The notes under the pieces are model-generated. The model was given only the letters and a program-made list of their open reading frames with translations, was not told where the DNA came from and did no database searches. The position numbers and the translations under genes are program-made. A stretch of 64,000 nucleotides of DNA from Lithospermum erythrorhizon (taxonomy: Eukaryota > Streptophyta > Magnoliopsida > Boraginales > Boraginaceae): the NCBI GenBank assembly GCA_019722365.1, contig JADFUC010002393.1, forward strand, positions 56,982 through 120,981, read 5' to 3'. Numbering within the stretch: the stretch's first letter is position 1; each line of letters opens with the position of its first letter. This document shows, one piece after another, positions 54,958 through 64,000 of the stretch.

Positions 54958-57468
54958 TGTGGCGATGTCAAAGCAGTGTCGTTAATAAAATAAACTAAAC
55001 TATAAACTTATTAATTTATTTAGTGAGAAATTAGGAACCACTAATTATTTTATGTTTAAGTAAATGTTTATGTTGAGTAGTTGTCGAATTAAGTTAAAAG
55101 CGAGTATCGAAGCGAGTTATAGACACGTTTTCATCGGTTGGGCTGACCCAGCAATCACCGGCCTTGAATGGACATTATAAGCCCAACCTTGACAACCCAA
55201 GCTTTTTCTTCTTCCTCTCTCAGTGAGCAATGAGACCCCCTTTGAGATTTTTGGTTTTCTTTCGATTTACTCCCTTGATTAAAGCTTTGGTAAAATTTTA
55301 GGAGGACTACCATAAATCGTCGTCGTTTGAGGTAAAAGGTGCGATGATATTTTTGAGTATTTCGTGAAATCTCGACCTTTGACTTTTGTTGACTTTTGTT
55401 ATTTTGAATTTTATTGGCCCGATTGATTCTTGGGTTATAGATTAGTTATTAAGGGATTGAAGAATATGATGTTTGATGTGAAATTTTGGGTGTTCTAGGA
55501 TTGACTTTTTAGATTTTTGGGTTGACTTTGGATTTTGGATAAATTATTTGAATAGAATTATTGCCTAGGCCTAAATTGCCAATATAGAATTTATAATGAT
55601 AAAATTATTTGGGGTAGAAGTGTGAATTCACGGTGAGATGAATTTTGGGTGATGCATTGGGTTTGATTTTACCGTTAAAATGTAGTGGCTAATGTAAATG
55701 AGTTAGTGAATCATGATTGTGATTGTTTGGGATACAAATATGAATTATAGGTGTTGGGAACAAATAGGTCGGAATTAATCGTCAATTTTGGGTAATGCAA
55801 AAGCGAACTTAGGGATTAGGGTTGAGTTATGGTTAAAATTGATTGGGAGAAGGGTGAAATTGGAATTATTGAAATTAGTTGGAAATGTTGGGAGTTTGAA
55901 TAAGATATAGGATAGTTATCGAATTTAGTCCGGGTAGCGAGGTTTGTCATCGAAATTGCTATTGAAACATAACTGGTAACCTTCACGTCATTGTAAATTT
56001 ATATGAAATGGGCTAAAGAATGGTATTTAAATTGGACAAAAGGGGGTTGAAATGGTTGAGGTTGTGATTTTATTTTTTGTAATGTGTCTATATTCAAAAC
56101 TCGGGGCGTGGGAGCAGCTGAGGATCGAGTATGCCAGAGCTAGTGAGTACTTGCTTGAGTGGGGATTTAATAAACAAACATTGTATTTATATGTTTGGGT
56201 GTTGTGTATGGTAAATTGATTGTGACAATGTATCTGTATTATGTACTCATCTGTGTGTATAGTTGTGGGACTGTAAATTGTTGACTTGTATGATTTATGG
56301 TGTGGTTGTTGGAGGGTATTTATGTTTGAGCATAATTATGTTTTAGTGTAAATTTTTGAGTATGTCTATGCTGAGTGTATTCCTGTATTCATGTTGAGTA
56401 AAATTGTGTGGTGGAAGTATCTGGGAGTGTATCTCTGTTGAGTGCATGTTTTGTACGATTTGGTTGTATTGTGTGTGTTATAGGTGTTACTTTGAAACTG
56501 TTGTGTGTTTGTTGTGTGTGTTGACATTGTATGTGTGTGCTTTGTGGATGTCGAGATGATGTGGGGTGTTCGAAGGGTGAGCCTGCCGGGAAAAGGATGA
56601 ATTGTTACATAAGATGATGATGTGGGGTGTTCGGTGAGCCTTCGGGAAAAGGATGAATTGTTATACTATGTTGTTGTTAGATTGTTCGAAGGGTGAGCTT
56701 TTGGAAAATAAATTGTTGTACATTATGTATTTGTGGCGTCATTTTGTATTCATTAATTGTGATTGTGAATATTAATGTGTTGGGTAATTTAGTTTTAGTT
56801 GTGATGTGAAATATAGCTGTGTGTTACGTAAGTCGAGTTACATGCGAGGTGTACTTTCATTTCGATGAATATCACATTATGATGTCTTGAGTAGATGATA
56901 ATTTCATATTTGTATAGCGTATTTACCCGTCCACGCTAAGGACCGATGTATATATATATATGTATATGTATTTATCCGTCTTGTATGCGTTCGGACACAG
57001 GTAAAGTTACCATCCGGGTGATCCGTTTCCCTTGAAACATCGAGCTTACCCCTCCCGCGCCGGGTTGACAGGTGCCTTTTTGGAAGCAGTTGAGTTGCGA
57101 GTGTCCGGTGACTTCATTTAGGTGAGAGACGGGTGGCTAGGATCCTCGGCAGTCCTCTTTTTCATTACTTTGATGTAGACAGTTTCTTTCTACTTTTGGA
57201 TTTGGAGATGTTGGAAATTGTAATATATTTTGTGATTTGATTGTGTGACGTGTTATGTTTTGGGTTGGCTAGAAATGCCACGATGGTTAAAAATTGTATA
57301 TCAATGTTTTCAGTTTTCAAACTATTTTTATTTTATCAGTAATATTCGGGTTCTATGGGTTTTTAAGCAGGTAATTTTCGTGTTAACCATTGTGATTAGT
57401 AGCTAAGATATACGAGTTGATGGCAGATCCAACCTCGATGCGACTTCGGGCGGAGTGGGTCTGACGTG
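54958..57468 (+). mobile_element. Gypsy solo LTR D, about 2.5 kb
   Basis: It starts TGTGGCGATGTCAAAGC and ends near GGGCGGAGTGGGTCTGACG, a worn form of the family's ...GGGTCGTTACA. It shares the CGGGTGGCTAGGATCC and TTGACTTTTGTTGACTTTT blocks with LTRs B and C. No PBS follows. A tandem of about 75 bp (GATGTGGGGTGTTCGAAGGG ... GGATGAATTGTTA) is repeated at 56558-56705. Confidence 0.65.
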
Positions 57469-57512
57469 TTTATTAAAGACATGAATAACGTATGACCACT
57501 TAGGTTGAGGGG

Positions 57513-58521
57513 TGTTGGAAATCAATGAATTGATTCCATTTATTATGTCCGTTAAACAATTGTGTGTATCAATTGTTTGCAGTTGGGTTAAATGAGATTA
57601 TGAAACTTAGTGTTCAACTTAGTAATTGTATATTACTAGTGTGGGTTCTCGTGATAATTTAAGGGGTTATGGCGATTGCGAGATCTTTACTCATTAATCG
57701 TTATAATAATAGTAATTGATCAATTATTATTATTATACAACTTACTAATCTGAGCCTGAGAAGATCCCACGCTATAGTGAGCGTTAGGTTATATTTCATG
57801 TATGAAACTAAAGAGAGCTGTATAATTGAGAAATGTATTTTTCAATTCTGAGGGTTCTACATTTTGTATAGAATATCGATTGAACAAATAGAATCAATTA
57901 ATAGTTATTTAATTGGTTCAAATCAATTACAATGTTATCAATAACTTGAAAGATTATTGATATTATTTCGTCCTACTATTTAATTAAGCTAATTAAATAG
58001 TTATTTCAATGCTTGACTTCATTATTGATGTCTTAGCAATTAATAGGAGTTAACGATTGACTAATACTTAACGGGTTTGCTTATCGGGGTTTGTTTGAAC
58101 CCTAGCCCTATATAAGTGTGCTTTAAGGTTTTTCATGACATAATAATAATAATAATAATTTCAACAACAAAAAAACCTAAAGTCGCCCCCACTGCTTGAT
58201 TTTCTCTCCCAGAAATTCTTAGGATTTTGGTTTGTTCAGCACTTGTTTACTAGCATAAATCAGTTCTTGATTCAACCTCTCTGGTGTGGATCAACTAGAG
58301 ATATCTCTGATTGATATTACAACAAGGGCTAAGGGAAGTCATTCCGTTGTAAATTTAGGCGTGTGGAGTTATTGGTGGAATTTACTCCCATTGCGTTATA
58401 GAGTACTCACATTTATTTATATATATTGTATTGTGTGTATTTTTAAATAATGTAGTAGCACTTTAAGATCCTAGATCTATGGATTTGTGTTATACTCATT
58501 TATCCATAAAGTTTTCCATCA
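57513..58521 (+). repeat. Copia F 5' LTR, 1009 bp
   Basis: It has TG...CA ends, a TATA box with transcription start expected about 30 bp downstream, and a PBS two bases after the end. It is not related by eye to the Copia LTR at 5624. Confidence 0.75.
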
Positions 58522-60566
58522 GGTGGCATCATGAGCCAAATTAAGTTGCTTTACATTGTTTATTTTATGCTTGTTTTGTTTTATCGATTTTATTTGATTA
58601 GTGCATTCATATATTTAAGTGATAAATATATGATGAGAATAAATCACCATGTTCTTGATTGATTTACACATGTGTTTGCAAGTTTATGATGATGTATTAT
58701 CATATTTGTTTAACATGGATTTGTTTCATAAATTAAAGAGCGATTTAATTGGTTTATTTCAAAAGCAGTTTTGTAAAGAAAAAACGTGTTTGAAGTGTGT
58801 AGAAATTTTTAAAGAGTACAAACTATTTTTTCTGGAACATAGATAGCACGTAGAAGATCTCTATTAAACTTCATATTTTTGGATTTTTCTAAGTGCCTCG
58901 AAAACAATTTTAATATTGCAGACGGTTTAATTAATAATTAAATATAAAACATTTATTTTAATGAGCGACCGATTAGGACATTCAAGAAAATTATGAAATT
59001 TAATTTGTTAAATTTCATAAATTTTGAAAGCCTCCAAAATGATTTTACAAACGAATTAAATTAAATACGAAAACCGGAGTTAAATATGGGATTATTACCA
59101 TAAATGCGGCCAACTGACTTCGGCGACCTACGGGCATGTTCGGTGTGGATCGGGCGATTTTGGTACCAAAATAACCCGGACGGCGACCTGCGGCGGCGCT
59201 ACTCGTGTCGGCGGTCGGCCATTGTAAGGTCGGTCGTCCGAGCCAGCCGTGGCGATGCCCTAATTTTGAAAAACACAATTGAATTTATTCCTTATTTAGG
59301 TTTCCTAAAATTATAGGACTAGTTATATTTTAGTTTATTGATTGTTGTTATTTAATCACCTAATTGATTGTAATTAATTATGTGATGACAATTAATTAAT
59401 TTCCTTTATATTATATCTTTTTAAATTAATTTAAAAGTGATATATCGATTATAGTAACAATTTCACTACTTATATTTTTAGAATGTATTTGTGATAAATG
59501 TTTTCAAATATATAATTATTGGCCAATAATTATTAATTGACATGTGTATAATAATTGAGTTTATTTAATTAATTTTCATATGTGTAATTACATGGATTAA
59601 TTAATTTGATAATTACAAACATGCATTTTCAATTCCATTTCAAATGTTATTAAGTTCATTTATATGATTTAATAAAGTGCCTATATTTTGCAATGGTGAT
59701 TGGAATGGAGGTATATAGATATGACCCGTTTATTTATTTTTTAAGGTCTGCGCGAGCAGTAATGTTGTAAAATGTCCTTATGAGTCATATTTTCTTGTAT
59801 TTATTTATTTATTGGATTTACCCTGAGAAGCTTGCAATATGTCTAAGATGGGTTGAAGTATATAAATATTGTAACAGTGAAGATATTGAAGATCATTCAC
59901 GGTGGTGGTACTTGAGTGGACTCGGTTGGATCCGGAAGTACAAGATACAAAATTAGGGCCCGATAAATACTTGTAATAGGTTTTAGGGGCCATATTGTAT
60001 ATCTCTTGAATGTGCATTACTTGTTTTATTTTTCATCATTACATGTTGGCAGTTATGCTAGTATGCATGAGTAAATGAAAATAAAGTAATAATAATATCA
60101 CCGATTAAAATTTAAGCAAAATGCTCGAAGCCAATTTAAAGTTGTCTGTCAGTACATCGATTAGGCACACACACCGTGATGGCGGGTGTTACAATGTTGC
60201 ATTTGATATGACAATGGATCATGTTGGTCGATTTTCACCTAACGTTGTGGGCTTCGTATAGTCGATCAAGTAACAACTTTGGTTTAATTGGTATCTTATA
60301 GGTTTGAATCGATGTTGGGTAGCATCTTGTAAGAGATGCTAGTGACACAAGAGTTATGTAGTTCTACATAATTGGTTGTTAACCTACTATTATACTGGAT
60401 TCAAAATGTATGCAGTGTTGCCGTTTGAATTTAAGTATAATAGATCTTGATACTAATATATTTCGTGAGATTTGAATTATTAGTATTTACTTTACAATTT
60501 ATAAGTGTTTAGCATGATACTTTCTTGATTTTTATTATTTTATTTACTTATTCTTGTAGAATTAAT
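58522..60566 (+). other. Copia F leader with an embedded GC-rich patch
   Basis: It is mostly AT-rich and non-coding. The patch at 59100-59265 is strongly GC-rich (CGGCGACCTGCGGCGGCGC) and stands out from both sides. It may be captured sequence or a structured leader segment. No gene is recognised. Confidence 0.5.
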
Positions 60567-61401
60567 ATGGCTACCATTATTGCTACTCCTAAGAACTTCG
60601 CTTAAACAGCACTTGAAAAGTGCAAATTTGAATAACTTTCGAATTTTTAGTGGTCTAGAAACTTGAGAATTATTCTCGAAGCAAGAGGGCTTGAATACGT
60701 CTTGAACAATAAGGTTCTGCGAAACCTAATGATAGTGCCTCCCGTGGGAAAAGGGATCCCACCGATAAGCCTGAGTCTAATGCGTGGATGTCCGATGTCA
60801 CCATCTTTGCTAATATCGAACCTTCGTTCGATTGATATGAAAATTTGGCCTTTATATGACATATACCGGCAACTTGAGGAATTATTCCGAAGCGGCTAAA
60901 CGAGAATATATGACAACATGCAACGTTCTATAAATGGATATGACTAAAGAAAACGGACATACACAAGCCTAAAGCGCGTATCATTAAAATGATTGTAGTC
61001 GATCGACTGTATACGGCACTGTGTCTCGAAAGAGCTGGTGTGGATACCATCACGATGTCTTTCGAGAAAAATTCTCTCAGTTTTCAAGAACTTCAATATG
61101 CACAAGTTTGAGTTATCTACAAGCGAGCGCATAGGATGATCACGAATCTTTGAGGCAGACACAGGTAGACTAAAACACTCCTTACGTTTTGGTGGTCCCA
61201 GCAATGAAGATTAGAAGAAGAAGAGTTTATCGGCAAGGCCAAGGGGTTCTAGTAATCCCAAGGTTGCTTTGAAGGGAGGAGCTAGGAAGGATCACGGGAA
61301 GTGTCATTATTGCGAGCATTAATTATTGGAAGTCCTTGCGGGGAAGTTCACCGAGATGATAGGAAGAATGGTCACCATGACATTTCGGCTACAGGTATGT
61401 A
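60567..61401 (+). pseudogene. Copia gag remnant with zinc knuckle
   Basis: It opens ATGGCTACCATTATTGCTAC (MATIIATPKNFA), then a stop, then WSRNLRIILEARGLEYVLNN-like text across frames, the capsid pattern of plant Copia gag. Near 61290-61345 a worn CCHC knuckle is visible (CHYCEH then an H/C cluster). Several stops and frameshifts are present. LTR E interrupts it after 61401. Confidence 0.7.
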
Positions 61402-62594
61402 TGTGAAAACCGTCCCATTATAAGCATTATTTTAATATGATTTTAGTTGCCCGGTTGAGTGTTTTGCGGTTAAAGTTAAAATTTGAATCCGAATAATGAT
61501 AATATGGGTTGGACGATAATATATTTTGAGTATAGAAATTTAATTTGACTCGTGTTCGAATTATGTTGTTAAACCGAAAGCGAAATTTGCAAACAAGCGA
61601 GACCTAAACTCCATAAAGGTCCACCTACCCGACTAACTTCTTAACCTTATCCTCACCTCAACCTTATCATCAATCATTCTCTTCTTCCACAGGAAGGCCG
61701 AACCACCCTACCAGCTTTCACTTGGATTTTTTTCATTTTCTTGGCAAATCTTGTGGAATCTAGCTTCATAATCTCGTTTCCCATCTCTCGTTCATCAAAG
61801 GTATGAGTTTTAATCTTCAAATCTCCTCATTTTAGGCTATAGTTGACTATTGGATAGTTTGACTTTTCGATCTTGACTTTATGTGATAATCATCTAGAAT
61901 TGTAGTTTATGGGATTTAAGGTGACTTTGAGTGATTATTGGGGTTAGAAAGTGGTGTATGTTGAGGTTTGACTTTGTTGACTTTTCTTAAGTTAACTTTA
62001 AATTGTAGTAGGAGATTAGAGGACTTTAATATAGTTATTTTGGGAATAGAATTATTGGTTTGGATATGGATAGGTAGAGATTGGGTTGAGAAAGTTTGGG
62101 AAAAGTTCGTATAGTATTTAGTGTTTGAATTGGAGGTTGTATTTAATGGTTTAATTAGTTGGCAATTGATTGTTGGATTGGTTAGAATTGTTATTGTTGG
62201 GGTAATAAAGTGATGACCCGAATAAAGGTTTATGAAGTTGGTAAGTAGAATGTAAATTACGTTAGATTTAGAAAGTATACTAATCTTGAGAGGATATGAT
62301 GATTGCTAGAGTTGTAGAAATTTGAATTGTGAGCGTGGTACTTGACACTCGGGGGTTTATATAGATGTTAAAAGAGGTTATTCTCGAATGTGTTATAGCA
62401 TTATAATTTCTTTGAATAGGAGTTGAGCACGGACTGTACGAGGACTACTAATTTATCATTCTCTTGCTTTTTTTGGGCTTTCGAGGTGAGTACAAATCTC
62501 ACGATGGGAACCACTTAAATTGTATATTATGTTATATATTTGTATGTGTTTTGTCATTGGGACTATTTTTGACATGTGTGTATGGTTACGATTC

Positions 62595-62760
62595 ATATGA
62601 TAAAATAATTGAGATTATGATTGATATTATGAGATAATTGAGATTATGATTCATATTATGAGATAGTTGTGATTATGATTTATATTATAAGATAGTTGTA
62701 GATATGATTCATATTATGAGATAGTTGTGATTATGATTCATGTTATGAGATTGTGGTTAT
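62595..62760. repeat. Minisatellite in LTR E, about 32-bp unit
   Basis: TTATGATTCATATTATGAGA plus TAGTTGTGA repeats about five times with small changes. Confidence 0.8.
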
Positions 62761-62984
62761 GCAGTGCATATGTGCTTGTCTTTGCGTGTGGGCGTGTCTT
62801 TGTATTATTATGTCTGTGTGCATGTGTATTTTGATTGCTTTGTTTGTTATTTGCGGAGGCGATAATTTATTAACCGGGAGATTTGGTGTGAAGCCTGCAT
62901 ATTAGGTGAGTACTTGAGTGGTTCGTGAGTTTGAACTGATATGCGTATCGAGGGGTGTAGCACCACCGTCGGGAGGATGGAGGT

Positions 62985-63180
62985 GGAGGCCTCGTGCAGG
63001 CCTATTTGGAGGGTGGATTCTCGTTTTGTTTTGTTATTTATGGAGGTGGATTCCTCGTTTGTTGTTATTTGTGGAGGTGGATTCCTCGTTTGTTTATTGA
63101 TTGTGGAAATTGGATTAGGTCATTTGTTGGTTATTTGTGGAGGTGGATTCTCGTTTGTTTATTATTTGTGGAATTAGTTC
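62985..63180. repeat. Minisatellite in LTR E, about 37-40-bp unit
   Basis: GGAGGTGGATTCCTCGTTTG plus TT(A/G)TTATTTGT recurs about five times. It keeps several frames open and so creates the overlapping short ORFs seen here. Confidence 0.8.
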
Positions 63181-63878
63181 ACCGTTTGATGACTTTGATG
63201 ACTTTATTATTATCGAGGCTGTTTCCACTTAAACAAATATGCATTGTTGATGGTTATAAACTCCCTGCGTATAGTATTATGTGATCTCGTATAAAGAACT
63301 CTATTTGATTTGTGGACAGTTATTCATTAGGTACTTTGATTAATGTATATACATATGTTATATATAAGCATGATTATATGTGATTGGGTAAAGTCGTAGT
63401 ATTTGTATTCGCTCCGACAATAGGTGACTCCACTTTTCTACATGGAAATGCGTTTTATGCTAGGTCTCCCCAATGCTTGATCGTTGAGGTGGATGAGATT
63501 TGTGAGCTCAAGTGAAGATCATGGAGGTGAGCGGTGGTGGCAAAGTCATCGGTCATTCCATGGCCCAGTGGAAGCTTGTATATTTCTAGACTTGTGTTGT
63601 ATTTCATTGAGGAATTAAAATTTATTAAATACTTCGTGTTGTATTTTGGAGATTCTTGTATATCCTTGGGTTGTATTATTTAGGTGGATTTATTTTACGT
63701 TGTGTTTTTTGTTGGATGTGTTGTTGGAGCACTTTGATGGAATAGGGTTTGTTTTTATTAATGTCGGCGAGGTCATGCATGTTATTGTATCCATCGGTGG
63801 TGACTCACGTTAATACTGAGTTTTTAATGATGTTGTTAACTTTTCAGGCGGCCCACGACTTGGGATGGAGTCGTTACG

Positions 63879-64000
63879 ATTTTTGGTATCGAGCTAGGTT
63901 GAGGTCTTTATGGTGTCTTGTGTGGTTATGTGCCTAGGTTGATAGTTGTTAGAGAGTTGTCGATATTGGGGTTTTCTTGCGAGGTCGATCCTTCATAACA
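63879..64000 (+). other. Start of Gypsy element E internal region
   Basis: PBS (63884-63894, complementary to the initiator Met tRNA type) and about 100 bases of leader. The gag start is not reached. Confidence 0.7.

Larger units (their letters stand above)
57513..61401 (+). mobile_element. Copia element F: 5' LTR, leader and gag, cut off by a Gypsy insertion
   Basis: The 5' LTR is 57513-58521 (TGTTGGAAATCAATG ... TTTTCCATCA), with a TATA box TATATAA at 58109-58115. A PBS-like TGGCATCATGAGCC sits at 58524-58537. A roughly 2-kb leader leads to a gag at 60567. At 61402 the element is interrupted by LTR E; the rest of pol is outside the window. Confidence 0.75.
61402..63878 (+). mobile_element. 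Gypsy element E: 5' LTR, about 2.48 kb
   Basis: It starts TGTGAAAACCGTCCC (compare TGTAATAACCGTTCC in LTR A) and ends GGGATGGAGTCGTTACGA, followed by a PBS TGGTATCGAGC at 63884-63894. Inside are two minisatellites (62595-62760 and 62985-63180). ORFs at 62918-63284 only reflect the second of these. The element's body lies right of base 64000. Confidence 0.8.

Noticed and set aside
62918..63284. Three overlapping plus-strand ORFs
   Set aside because: They are kept open by the GGAGGTGGATT minisatellite inside LTR E, with no conserved protein features.

Overview
This is nuclear DNA of a flowering plant, most likely a eudicot. It is AT-rich, the genes are split by introns, it carries a PLS-class PPR gene and a plant peptide precursor, and it is packed with plant LTR retrotransposons (Copia, Gypsy chromovirus, Gypsy Tat), a LINE, hAT remains and Stowaway-type MITEs. 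I cannot name the species. There is no rRNA gene, no convincing tRNA gene, no CRISPR array and no prokaryotic-style operon.

Left end (1-12107, minus strand): the first four coding exons of a WD40-repeat gene (WDR53-like) read right to left and continue past base 1. All four exons join in frame with GT-AG borders. Intron 2 is about 9.7 kb. It holds a broken hAT transposase, a 2.1-kb inverted repeat, a complete-ended Copia element (5624-9684, TSD TATCA) and a MITE. Every other intron with readable sequence also holds repeats.

12.1-29.5 kb: upstream repeat debris, a solo Gypsy LTR (13076-15605), a degenerate AT-rich tandem array (about 16950-18660), a retroelement gag fragment, a second Gypsy LTR (about 24191-26826) and long AT-rich stretches with a few unassigned candidate exons. 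A small intact gene at 29612-29896 (minus) encodes a secreted PIP-type peptide precursor with two candidate peptide cores.

30-38 kb: a solo Copia LTR, a short poly(A)-tailed retrocopy with 41-bp target duplications, a fully palindromic MITE and a GC-richer degenerate retroelement block. 38-46 kb: a Gypsy chromovirus (Tekay/Del-like) with one LTR, PBS and decayed gag-protease-RT-RNaseH-integrase, butted against a minus-strand Tat-lineage pol fragment.

46-54 kb: AT-rich DNA with AAT microsatellites and MITEs, a 5'-truncated LINE (49600-51790, minus), then an intact intronless PPR gene (52419-54029, minus), the only long undamaged ORF. 54-64 kb: a nested retrotransposon stack: a solo Gypsy LTR, a Copia element with LTR, leader and gag, and a Gypsy LTR inserted into that gag, whose internal region runs off the right end.

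The genes do not form a pathway. The window is three unrelated host genes (WD40, peptide precursor, PPR) in a transposon-dominated landscape.
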